From NCBI GenBank assembly GCA_021234535.1, contig CM037838.1, positions 32,236,383 to 32,300,382 on the forward strand: a stretch of DNA of 64,000 nucleotides. Direction: 5' to 3'. Of this stretch, positions 11,601-20,240 are shown piece by piece. The notes beneath the pieces were generated by a model that saw only the letters and a program-made list of their open reading frames with translations, was not told where the DNA came from and searched no databases. Source of the DNA: Stichopus chloronotus (lineage: Eukaryota; Echinodermata; Holothuroidea; Aspidochirotida; Stichopodidae). A program made the translations under genes and the position numbers. The stretch's first letter is position 1; each line of letters opens with the position of its first letter.

Positions 11601-14600
11601 ATTGGTAAGTGATATCGATATTTTTGAAGGAGAAAATACATGTTTCCAAAATAAAACCCTCTGGGCATATAAAATTATCAAATGACCTTGAAATAAAGGT
11701 TACATAAAAAAAGGATTAACATAGACAAATCCTAGGAGTCCCTCCCGTGACATCACAAATTTGCATATTTAGCCAATGTTTATTCATGACACAGCTGTGA
11801 GACACTAATTTGTCAATTTTTGATGGATTTTGACGCAACTGAGGCTATTTTCAACATTTTGAATGCCTAATGCACCCAGTACCTCAAAATGTCATTTTCA
11901 TGTCACCAGACCTTTCAATAACAATAACAACAATATATGTACATAGTCCAGCTAACAGTAATTCTTCAAATGAGGAAAGGAATTTAGCTTACTTCTTGTG
12001 AGCCTCATACCAAATGGTCCTTCGTTGCTGCTGGCATTGGATATTGTGCACTCTGTGCAGGTGGGTTGATAGGTATCTCTGCTGGATACCGCACAGAGTG
12101 CACAATCTGTACGACCCTTGGGATGTAGCGTACAGAATACGAAATTGATAAGAATGAATGTCAGATCAGTGTATCACCTTAATAAAATGGTAATTATTTC
12201 ATCCATAAACTTGTAATATGGTGAGAGATGAAATATTTCAGTTGCATGATGATTAAAGGGTATTATGTCTCTCCCAGTTGCCATAGCAACAGCGGTCCGA
12301 AGTGTGATGTTTTGATAAATCGGGGTGAAACATTGTATGGTTGCCTATGTACTTAAAGTATGATGGCTTTAGAGAATATACAGTATGCATGAAATATGCC
12401 TGGAATGTGAGGGCTGGTGCACAACTGCAGAGCCAAATCTGGTTATTGTAATGATAGTGCACTATGCTGTTGGTAATGATTGGGTATTTCCACATTGACA
12501 ATGAACAACAAAAGATGTGTGTTATGGAACTCATGATTATATGCAAAACAAATAGGATTAAGATGGGCACCTCTGTGAATTATCCTCCTGTTATATGTAT
12601 TGTGCACATACATTTCATTTTATTACAATTATCTGTGAGATTAAATCATGCCGTGACCTATTGACCATTAACCGTATAATGCGCAATGCAGAATGTTTGA
12701 CACGCAATGCCATTCAACAATGCGTGTTTCTAAAGTTTCATTCTCTTTCATTCTGAACCAGTGACATACAGAATGAGACTTTTCAATTGGGATTTCAATT
12801 AATTGGGGACAGTTCATGTACAGGTATTATCTTAGCAGATTGCTGCTACAAAGAGGCACTTGACCTGCTTGTCACAGTCCATATGTTTTTAGGACTTAAT
12901 TGCTGATGATGAGCCACAGATGAAATGGAGCCTCCCCCTCATGCCCTCTTTGATTACACCACTAGTACTGTTTTAGTTAATAAGAAATGGTTATTATCCA
13001 TGTATGTGACAAGTAAAGGACATGATTTTTGCCATAATTACAGTATGGTACTGTATTAGTTGTGTTAGTTATACTTACTTGTACATGAGGTTTTAGCTTT
13101 GAGGGCCAGCAGCTGAAATGTGAGAAAGCATACATATTTTCGTTGTTAATTTGTTCACATTGTCACCAAAAAGATATATGAGCAAGTAAAGCTCCAAAAA
13201 TTCCTGCACTTAATTACTATAGCTACACCTACTTAGTTGGATGCAGGCATATAACTTGTCCTATCTGACACTGCATGGGCCTCACCCCTGCATTTACTAT
13301 GGAGGTGTGGGAAATATTAAAAGAAGTCATTGTCATGAAGTCATATAACTGTCATTTTTCAGGTTTCAAGATGCGAAGAAGAATAGAGTTTACACATAGT
13401 CAAGTCTCCTCATCACAAAGCTGAGTAGGGACTGATAAAATTTCATTGTCTCATATTTCACTTGTCTCTTCCAGTGGAGATAATAGTAACTGCAGATCAA
13501 CGCTGAGCACTGGAAATTAATCACACAGTCAGCTATACAGAACCCAGATCTCTAAGTGGCCACGTAGCATTTCACAGGTTTAAACCAGCTTTGAAAACCA
13601 AACCCAGCTTTCCAGCCCTCTAAATAAAACTGGGTTTGTGAAAAAAGAAAAAAATCAGTCTCTGCACAGTCCTTAATGAGTCACATACAGAAAGCATTGT
13701 AACTCCCAACTGAGCTAAAAAATTCACTGAATTACAGTAACAGTCTCAGCAGTGCTACTGTATGTGACACAAAAATTCAGGCTAGGTACATTGACTGATT
13801 TGCTTACAGTGCTACCAGTTTGTATGTAAACTCTTCTTGTATTCAAAGTATTTCAAATTTTTAAGGTGGGCACCACTTCCTAGTATACCCCTCCTGCTCC
13901 GGGCCAGAGGTCCATTGACGGACAGCTACAGTAAGAGGTAGACTCTTCATCTTGCATCTCTGCACTTGGGCATGATATGTCGACAACTCCCATTTAAAGT
14001 TGGAGCCTTGGAGGGTGGGTAGATCAAGTTAAAAGGGATAAGGGAGATGGGTGCAATGAAGGTTTCAAAAAATCCTGGATTACCAATCTTTCAACACTGA
14101 AATAAGCACTGTCTATAGACTTGATTATTAAGGTGAGATAAAATATGACACGCCATCGATCATTGACGGACCCCTACCAGATATATTCAAGTGATTTGGT
14201 GGATGACTAAATACACAATTATAACCACGTCAAACAACAAAACTAATACAGTAGCTGCTTAACACTAATTTATTACTTTGATTAACCTCTGAATGCCACA
14301 AAACAGAAACAAGATGTCCTAACATAACTTATAGTGCCATTATGGGTTCATTAAGACTTTAGGGAGTAATTTGTCTGTGTCATGCACATTGATTTGATAA
14401 CTGCTTTTGTAATATTGTATTTCATACCTTTCAGAAGGACCATTTGCCTTCTCTTCTTCTGTGTCTTTTTCCTCTCCATCCTCCTCTTTCTCTTCTCTCT
14501 CTTCCTGTGACTCTCCCTTTTCATCTTCTGCCTCCTCCTCCTCCCCTTCTGACTCCTCCTCCTTACCTGCATCTTCTGCAGACCTAAGCTGGAGAAGGAT

Positions 14601-16691
14601 GGCAACTGCTTTTGTGTGACAGAAGACGTTTTAAATATACATCTCATCAGATTTCTAAGCATAAGCACAAGTTGAATAATCTTTTTTCACATCATTGCAC
14701 TTAAAAGTGACAACTCACTGCATCAGCAGAAACAGGCTTTTCTCTCACACATTCCATAGTTTTTTACTTATGGAGAGAAGGACATATTACGACCTCTCTG
14801 TTAACCTTATACTTTGACCATTGGTGTGCATTTCTGCAGTGAGGAGGTTACGCGTAAACAGCCAATTTCCTGTGTGAAGGTGTGAGGCCACTTTGGTAAC
14901 TCGAAGCCATCTTACTCTCAGTTCTAGATCTCTTTGCATAAGTCTGAAAATGTAACGCTGTCTGAGAATGTAACATTCAAGTCTGAATATGGGTTACCAC
15001 CTGCGAAACTGAAGGTCCGCAAGATCGAAGGTAAGCGAAACCGAAGGTCGGTGAGACCGAAAGTGAATAAAGGTCTGCAAGATTAAAGGTCCCAGTTACC
15101 AAAAGTGAATTAGAGGTACGGTTAGGTGGTAGGGTTGGGTGGTTAGGGTTTATGACCATTTGAATTTTCGGGGCTTATGGGACATTTATTGAACTTATGT
15201 GAATCCATCTGAATTTATGCTACTTAAAAGTGAACTTATGGAACATTTGAAATGAACTTATGAGACGCCTTAGTGAACAAGTGGGACTCTTTCTGAGCTT
15301 ATGGAACAGCTGAAAAATATATTCAGTCCAATATGAACTTTTGGGATGGTTGAGAAACTACACTTTTTTGGTTTCGCGGACCTTCCGTCTCGCGGACCTT
15401 ATTTCATTTTCGGTCTCGCAGACCTTATTTCATTTTAGGTCTCGGGGACCTTCAGTCTCATTGACCTTATTTCATTTTTGGTCTCTCAGACCTTTGGTCT
15501 CACGAACCTTAATGGAGGTACCATCACAAGTGAAACCAGTTACAGCTTCATCCATATGCTGCAATGTAATTTCAGTATCGCAAGAAACCCCCTCAATATG
15601 GGCTCATTTTGGTGATATGGTCAGTGAACATAAATGGAAAGAGAGCAGGTTTGACCTACCTTTATATATTTATACACAATTTCCCCTTCATTTCATACAA
15701 ATGCGAGACCACAAGGAGTGATGTACAGTAATTACAAGACTTTGGAAATGATCAAAGTTGAGAAGTTACTTTACGTATGTAACCAGACATTGTTACATCC
15801 ACCACAGGACATGAATGGATGAACCAGCTAGTGAATACTATGCAATGAAGGCAATTATACTTACAGCCTCATCACCATCTTCATTTTGGTTGGACCAAGC
15901 TGAAGGAGTGAAATGCAAGTCTTTTAGAGCGATATTGATATGAACATTATCTTTTCTGATTTATATTTTGTCCTAGCTGTTGAGTATGATGGTAGTCACG
16001 GATGTACCATAGCAACATCCAGTGCAGATCTGCAGTTTTACAGTATGTAAAGAAAAAAACAGTTTTATCACTTGTGAACTACTGTACTGTAGCTAATGAG
16101 AGCAAGCTGAATATATCCATTGCATACATTAAAAGCATACTTGCATTTGATGATGAATTATGATCCAAAATACACCCAAATCTTACCAGTTTTCATCCAG
16201 ATCTGTAAGATCTTTTTCACCAAAATACATCTTCTTCTGCCTCCCCTTCCCCCATCAGTGCCACCCCTGTTTAATAGTTGCATCAGTGTTTTTAAGTATT
16301 TGATGTTCATACTTTTTGGTTGCTTTTAACTTATCGATTATTCATTCCATGATTTAAGCTCCCTCTCAATGGCCCCCAACCATGCATTCCCCCCCCCCAA
16401 CACATCAGGATATATGTATGATGATTGACTCAAAGCAGTTTACTATTGCTAGAATTATTACCTCTAAACTCCTCTACAAGCCACGTGCTGAGGAAGGTAA
16501 GCATACTTTACAGTATCCCCTCTTCGTCCTCCTGTGTTTGGGGCAAGCAGGCGCCTTGACCAGGGGATATTTCCAGACGCATTCATGCCAAAGAGGTGCA
16601 GCCTGATGCTGTCTGCCAGGTCCTCTGAGGACTTCCTCAAAGAGGACCTTCAGTTCTCCATTTTCATTTCTCTCATTAAGAAAGGCGATGA
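2424..16691 (-). CDS. multi-exon gene model: zinc finger plus recombinase-like core-binding region (partial, one in-frame stop)
   Basis: Eight exon candidates on the minus strand have GT-AG borders and mutually compatible phases: 16,691-16,512; 15,899-15,865; 15,591-15,544; 14,588-14,428; 12,106-11,993; 4,649-4,513; 4,167-4,025; 2,637-2,424. In protein order they give an N-terminal region, a Glu-rich region, a C2H2-like finger, an acidic linker, a Gly-Gly/Ala-rich helical segment and a segment containing PKTIASYLLSVKKLCSFL. The last two resemble SAM-like core-binding domains of tyrosine recombinases. I associate this architecture, from memory, with uncharacterised invertebrate and fish proteins. 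The catalytic domain is not seen. No start codon or final exon is identified, since the last exon ends in phase 1 and must continue to lower coordinates. A TGA at 4,598-4,600 interrupts the frame, so this may be a pseudogene or may need a different exon border. A large inverted copy of its middle lies in the intron between 11,993 and 4,649. Confidence 0.55.
4025..4167 (-). CDS. exon with helical Gly-Gly/Ala-rich segment (core-binding-like)
   Basis: The acceptor ends ...tcagccag and the exon opens with two bases that complete the phase-1 codon left by the 4.5 kb exon, followed by 47 codons. The peptide contains DAGFNLTGQFQEYFEVH, then GGSTAAARQSAKQHC and WQVEALLQRLQ. The pattern GG-x-TAA-(8)-QVExLL suggests a pair of helices as in recombinase SAM-like domains. 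The donor is GTGACC, which is weak after the GT, but phase 0 fits the exon at 2.6 kb exactly. GC content is clearly above the flanks. Confidence 0.58.
4513..4649 (-). CDS. acidic linker exon carrying an in-frame TGA
   Basis: The acceptor is a T-rich tract plus aatgcag and the donor is GTGAGT. The length of 137 fits one base in, 45 codons and one base out, matching both neighbours. In the chained frame the 3' half reads RPSDQEGEIDMQDDIL, which is typical acidic coding sequence. The frame contains TGA at 4,598-4,600 (codon 17), where a CGA arginine codon would need one C-to-T change. Another frame is open throughout but does not join the zinc-finger exon in phase. It could be a disabled gene, an alternative splice border or a sequence error. 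Confidence 0.45.
5990..6237. mobile_element. diverged relic of the AGGTC-type TTAA MITE
   Basis: The right end reads atgtcacatcacct followed by TTAA (6,234-6,237), matching the terminal inverted repeat of the MITEs at 11,374 and 31,208. The stretch around 6,072-6,130 (ccctcccgtaacatcacaaa, then an ATG-TTTATTCATGA word) matches their interior. The left end could not be placed. Confidence 0.45.
6315..6667. mobile_element. 345-bp MITE, second family, TTAA target-site duplication
   Basis: The element runs 6,319-6,663, starts AGGGAAATAGGGCAT and ends ATACCCTATTTCCAT, so the terminal inverted repeats match at 13 of 15 positions. It is flanked on both sides by TTAA (6,315-6,318 and 6,664-6,667). 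There is no coding capacity. TTAA duplication is characteristic of the piggyBac superfamily, so it is probably a non-autonomous piggyBac-type element. The assignment is inferred from termini only. Confidence 0.6.
7265..7326 (+). pseudogene. truncated inverted copy of the Glu-rich exon
   Basis: The last 62 bases of the Glu-rich exon are preserved with the same donor (GTATGA, GT at 7,327-7,328) and the same frame (DGEEKDTEEEKANGPSE). The 5' part is absent because the duplication breakpoint falls in the exon. Without an acceptor it cannot act as an internal exon. Confidence 0.6.
9564..9580. repeat. (CA)n microsatellite
   Basis: About eight CA repeats, in the part of the left arm that has no counterpart in the right arm. 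Confidence 0.9.
9891..10004 (+). CDS. inverted copy of the C2H2-like zinc-finger exon
   Basis: Same length (114), same phases (2 in, 2 out) and same donor (GTAAGC) as the minus-strand exon at 11,993-12,106. The peptide reads LCILCSIQQRYLSTHLCRVH, then SIQRRQQRRTICYEACKK. All four presumed zinc ligands (C-x2-C-x9-H-x4-H) are kept, while about eight other residues differ between copies. Conserved ligands and splice sites could reflect recent copying or selection. The acceptor is ctagcag. No complete gene surrounds this copy on the plus strand, so it is probably non-functional as protein. Confidence 0.5.
10373..11073. other. spacer of the inverted duplication
   Basis: About 700 bp of unique AT-rich sequence separates the arms. 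It holds a C-run then A-run at about 10,699-10,715 and A-rich tracts near 10,927. No exon with acceptable splice sites was seen. Confidence 0.6.
11370..11917. mobile_element. 540-bp TTAA MITE, copy 1 (in right arm)
   Basis: The element spans 11,374-11,913, begins AGGTCGGGTGACATG and ends CATGTCACCAGACCT, an imperfect terminal inverted repeat. Flanks are TTAA (11,370-11,373) and TTCA (11,914-11,917), a duplication with one substitution. The left arm at 10,080-10,083 has a single TTAA with the same flanks (CTGTT / ATAACAATAAC in the right-arm orientation), i.e. the empty site. There is no coding capacity. The TTAA target suggests mobilisation by a piggyBac-type transposase. Confidence 0.75.
11993..12106 (-). 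CDS. zinc-finger exon, C-x2-C-x9-H-x4-H
   Basis: The acceptor is gtacag and the donor GTAAGC. The 114 bases enter and leave in phase 2, completing AG|A (Arg) from the Glu-rich exon and AA|A (Lys) into the 4.6 kb exon. The peptide reads LCTLCGIQQRYLSTHLHRVH, then NIQCQQQRRTIWYEAHKK. The two Cys and the His of THL and RVH fit an atypical C2H2 finger. The following basic Gln/Arg-rich tail could bind nucleic acid. Role is inferred from the motif only. Confidence 0.6.
14428..14588 (-). CDS. Glu-rich acidic exon
   Basis: Strong acceptor (catccttctccag) and donor GTATGA. It holds 53 codons plus two bases (phase 0 in, phase 2 out). The peptide begins LRSAEDAGKEEESEGEEEE and ends EEEKANGPSE plus a split Arg codon. 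This is low-complexity acidic sequence, probably disordered. A different frame is open and basic, but it joins neither neighbour in phase. The inverted duplication cuts this exon at 14,489. Confidence 0.6.
15003..15510. repeat. hairpin of inverted minisatellites around a third minisatellite
   Basis: At 15,003-15,092 short units of the form GAAGGTCCGCAAGATC / GAAAGTGAATAAAGGTCTGC recur. At 15,371-15,510 the same words appear in reverse complement (GGTCTCGCAGACCTTATTTC) in units of about 28 bp. Between them (15,165-15,350) a different unit built on GAACTTATGGGACATTTG recurs imperfectly. The block lies in the intron between exons at 15,544 and 14,588. Confidence 0.65.
15544..15591 (-). CDS. candidate 48-nt exon
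   Basis: The sixteen codons GVSCDTEITLQHMDEA are in phase 0 at both ends, matching the Glu-rich exon and the 15.9 kb exon. The donor is GTAACT. The acceptor (catattgag) has a poor pyrimidine tract, so the border is uncertain. Confidence 0.33.
15865..15899 (-). CDS. candidate 35-nt micro-exon
   Basis: Good acceptor (tttcactccttcag) and donor GTAAGT. It encodes a split codon then WSNQNEDGDEA, phase 1 in and 0 out, consistent with both neighbours. Too short to be convincing alone. Confidence 0.42.
16512..16691 (-). CDS. candidate N-terminal exon, two coding-like frames
   Basis: Acceptor tttcatttcag, donor GTAAAG, 180 bases. The frame open across the whole exon (IAFLNERNENGELKVLFEEV at its start) leaves in phase 1 and joins the 15.9 kb exon. 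A second frame over the 3' two-thirds, SEDLADSIRLHLFGMNASGN then IPWSRRLLAPNTGGRR, looks at least as protein-like but has a stop upstream and does not join in phase. A one-base indel near 16,620 would link the first half of one to the second half of the other, so the exon may be frameshifted. Confidence 0.4.
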
Positions 16692-16926
16692 CTGAAATGA
16701 AAATAACATGAGCTGAATCACAATTTAAGTGTTGGTGGAAGCCCAGCTTGTTTAATTGAGACAACCAGAACAATAATGGTGGTTTTGATGATTTTGATAT
16801 TTCTTGTTACGAATCTAACACATTGCATATAATGTAAGGTTTTGTAACATGTGTGGTTTTTGCAAGCTTATTTATATCACCAATCAAGATGTAACAACTG
16901 TTGCATACATAATGACATACCTGCTG

Positions 16927-17350
16927 ACCAGTGGCGTACCCAGGAATTTGTGGAGGGGGAGGCCGTAGCCTCTGCCGGGATTACTGCAATTGAAAGATCC
17001 GAGCGTAGAGCCACGATCGGTTGGTGTGGAGCGTACAAGAAAGCTTTTGCTAGGGGGTGGGGGGATGCTTTCCCCGGAAAATTGTGAAATCTGCAGATCT
17101 CCTGCAATCTGGAGCATTTAAGAAGACCTTAAAAAACCTTCCAAGGGGAGGGGGTGCAAACTCGTGAAGACTATCTCAGCGGAGCGCCACCATCAGTTGG
17201 CGCGGAGCAAACAACAACATTTTGGGTTTTACAAACCCCCAGATGGCCAGAAATAGCCCTTCTCAAGTTTCTTCAGTTGCATGAACCCAGCCTTGAAATA
17301 TAAATCTCATGTCTACAATTTCTCAATTATTGAGAAAATAATTAGTCTAT
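16927..17350. repeat. dispersed repeat, copy 1
   Basis: Starts at cagtggcgtacccagg. Its second half (GAGCGCCA...CAG, a TTTACAA-CCCC/AGATGGCC word, then TTTCTCAAT.ATTGA and CTATGAAAAATG) recurs in degraded form at about 29,740-30,010. No coding frame. Class unknown; it may be non-autonomous. Confidence 0.42.
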
Positions 17351-17732
17351 GAAAAATGAAGCAATGCCGAGATGAGCATTCAAAGAAACGTTTGGCTCTA
17401 CAAACCACTCAGGTAGATGAAAACTGCCCTTCCTGGGCGTTTAACATGCAGACATACATGCTCCCAACCCTGCATTCCACCCCTGCCTTGACAGGACTGT
17501 CATATAAATTGAGGGAATTACTATTTAGCGATATCGCGGGGGAAAAAAGCGAAAATGAGATCAAGCAGGGTCGCCCTGTTTGCCCCTCTTTCCTGTCTAT
17601 GCCTATGCTCCTGGGTATTTTTGGCGAAGTCCTAAAAAAAAAAATACCACGATATGGCCGGGGGGGCGATCCCCTCCATCGCCCCTCCTTGGCTATACGC
17701 CTGAGTAGACACTTTGGTAGTCGTGGCAGGGC

Positions 17733-17905
17733 TTAAAATGCACCGACTGCACCCGACTACAATTGAACATATTTAATCGGGCCCGGCGACGGCTTACGAC
17801 ACAACTGAACTCTAGTCGTGGAACCGGTCACACCGCCACGACCACAGCAGACGCGGTGGGTTGTCGCCGTCGTGTCGCAGCTTGTCGTGGCAGTGTGTCC
17901 CGGGC
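17733..17905. other. GC- and CpG-rich patch with repeated GTCGTGGC words
   Basis: An abruptly GC-rich stretch in AT-rich DNA. The word GTCGTGGCAG/GTCGTGGAAC recurs, with GTCGCCGTCGTGTCG and its partial complements able to pair. An open frame (17,763-18,011) crosses it, but without splice or family evidence. Could be a folded short mobile element or a small regulatory island. Confidence 0.35.
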
Positions 17906-18876
17906 TTTATATTGTATCTATTTCAATGATATCCACAGCCACAATGACATAAACATGCATGCACGTTTTTTAGCTTATTATCTCATCACCCCACATAGTA
18001 TATGTATCTAGTAAAGATATATTGTGGTCAGTTTGGGCCTGTATACATTTTATGACATAAGTGGAGAGGTTTAATCTTCCTGCTAAAAGTGAACGATATG
18101 TCAAGATAAAAAAATATTTCATAGCTGACCCTCCAAACACATGGCTGGAAAAAATGGACCTCCCTCAACTTGGGATGGGTCTTTCGAACGCTCCGACCCT
18201 CCTGGCTACGGACCTGTATTCCCTCAAGTTTACCCATATACATATAGTAGGCCTACATTGATACTAATCATGTCGATTCCCGCTTATTTCTGATATTTTC
18301 AGCAAGGTATCCAGTATTTTAAAAAAATGGGGAATGTGAGGGGGGACTATGGCCCAATCTCCCCCCCCCCACCCCGGTGTACGCTAGTGCTGCTGACCTA
18401 CAGTACAAAGGTAATGACTGATAGGCATCATGACTCAACATGCACATCTGCACACTAAAAAGAGATCTGACAAGGTTCCTGCCTTGAGATTCCATGTGTA
18501 CCCTATATGCATGGTGTCTACAGTTTGACTGACTGTACAGTTGACAAAATTTGCCACCATCAAATAATAGGCTTCAAACTCAGTATGTTACACAAATCAG
18601 CACAAGTACTGTACACACCAATGTGAGATCAGTGCAAGTTTCCATCCTTTATCGAGATACTAAGTTTACACAGTTTTCACTATTTGCCCGGCACCTACCA
18701 CAACTTCAGATATTGATACTGAATGGCCTTAATTTGAGCTCTACCGAAAACGATAGCTGATCGGGTTATTGTACTCAATGTGGTATACAGTACACTTACA
18801 ACTGAAATATCAGATCCAACCTTCCTTTCTTGAGATATCTTGTTTACAAGGCGAAGTACTGTAGACATCACTAACA

Positions 18877-18877
18877 T

Positions 18878-18902
<25 letters not shown>
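18877..18902. repeat. (AC)n microsatellite
   Basis: About 13 dinucleotide repeats. Confidence 0.9.
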
Positions 18903-18908
<6 letters not shown>

Positions 18909-19399
18909 CATCAAAGTAACAGACTACAGTACTGTTTAATTATGTATATGCCCTTGAATAAACCCTCTAAGGAAATGTATGCTAGTAAAATACATTTCAA
19001 CTAACAATCAATCAATCAATAAATATTCCTTTTCGTTTGTTTCATGTCACATTTTCACAAGCTTTAACAAAAATAATAATTGTTACAAGATCTCAAAAAA
19101 AATAGTCAAAGTCCAGAAGCAATTTTTTAGAAATTAGAACCACAAAAACAAAGAATTCATCTTAGTTAAGGAGTCTTGAATACAGTCACAGTACTAAAAC
19201 AAGCAAAGATACTCTCCCGGTACTGTAGATCATCCTAGAAAATATCACAATACAAATGTATAATTAAGATGCTGAAGGCCTTGATATGACATAAAAACCC
19301 TACATAAAGTAAATTAGCAGTGCAGGGGATCTTAAAGTAACCTAATCTAACTAAAATGTTTACCCTTCTTCAATACATATGTTTCTATGTTTAAATGCA

Positions 19400-19810
19400 T
19401 TGTAACATGGAACGTTCTCTTTCATATAATGTTGCATGATTGTATAACTAAACCACTTGATGCTTTTATCGTAAGCGTAACCAAAACAAACATTTTCATA
19501 CTCTATGGTAGTCTTCAAGTTAAAATTTCCTGAATGGATTTAATACCAGATATCTCCCACTTTGTTCCTGCATGCCCACAAAAAAGGTGGTCATTGGTTT
19601 TGTGTGACTTACCACAAAAAGAGCAGCTACAGCTGTCAAATACAATTCTTTTATGAAGGAAGGAGTTTGTTGCAATATGATAAGATGGATAAACTTACTG
19701 AACATTTCTTAGCTTAGTATCCCTGATCATGTAATATGATTTAAAAATTCCATTCCAATCTAATTCCCTGAGTTCAAACACATTGTCCCAATTGCAACAC
19801 ACATACATAG
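19400..19810 (-). mobile_element. degenerate LINE 3' relic (reverse-transcriptase C-terminal zinc finger)
   Basis: On the minus strand a broken frame reads WDNVFELRELDWNGIFK (about 19,740-19,790), then after frame changes FDSCSCSFCGKSHKTNDHLF with GHAGTKW (about 19,555-19,645), then IEYENVCFGYAYDKSIKWF (about 19,440-19,505). The C-x-C-x2-C...H-L-F layout preceded by a DW-x2-IF segment is that of the zf-RVT domain at the C-terminus of many non-LTR reverse transcriptases. Stops and frameshifts show that it is dead. The RT core is not visible. Confidence 0.5.
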
Positions 19811-20133
19811 TGTGATTCTGTCCCCAGTAGTCATGGGGCAAGATTTTTTTTTCACTCCAACAACCTTCACTGTGATAACATCTTTCCAGTTCATGGGCAA
19901 TAAGGCAATAAACATCATCCCTAGCCTTCTCCCCACAGGGGTGAAATGGTGTGAAACTTTAGCTTCTAAGCTCTTACAGTACTTAAATTCCTTGTTCTGC
20001 TTCTCTTATCAGTTTGTTGTCTTATTTCTGCACAGAAAGTGAGGAAATTTTAAGAGAGTTTACCATGATTAATTGAAAAGCATGCAGAACACAAACTAGG
20101 ATGTAGACTATAAACATCCAGAAACAGACCTAC

Positions 20134-20240
20134 TTGTGTGTTGATGGAGTAACCAATATCCCAGCTAAGATTGCAGTGGTAATTGACCGAAGTTACTGGG
20201 CCAGCCCAAGCGTGTAATTTCTGCCTGAGGCAGTCAGTCT
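20134..20240 (-). CDS. candidate internal exon, unknown protein
   Basis: Acceptor ttcaccacttacacag, donor GTAGGT, 35 codons after a split codon (phase 1 in, 0 out): TDCLRQKLHAWAGPVTSV then NYHCNLSWDIGYSINTQ. Not recognised, and no partner exon identified. Confidence 0.28.

Larger units (their letters stand above)
11074..14489 (-). repeat. right arm of large inverted duplication (inferred parental copy)
   Basis: Reverse complement of 7,265-10,372. It is longer because it carries a 540-bp MITE (11,374-11,913) and about 112 bp at 12,755-12,866 not present on the left. It is collinear with the minus-strand gene: homology ends inside the Glu-rich exon at 14,489, and the gene continues uninterrupted beyond that point to 14,588 and upstream exons. 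Confidence 0.85.

Noticed and set aside
7265..14489. Inverted repeat as an assembly or library artefact
   Set aside because: The arms differ by many substitutions, a MITE and separate indels, which a snap-back artefact would not show. Long reads would settle it.
15115..15160. Interstitial telomere repeat (GGTTAGGG-like words)
   Set aside because: Only one or two imperfect units, in sequence that is simply G/T rich.
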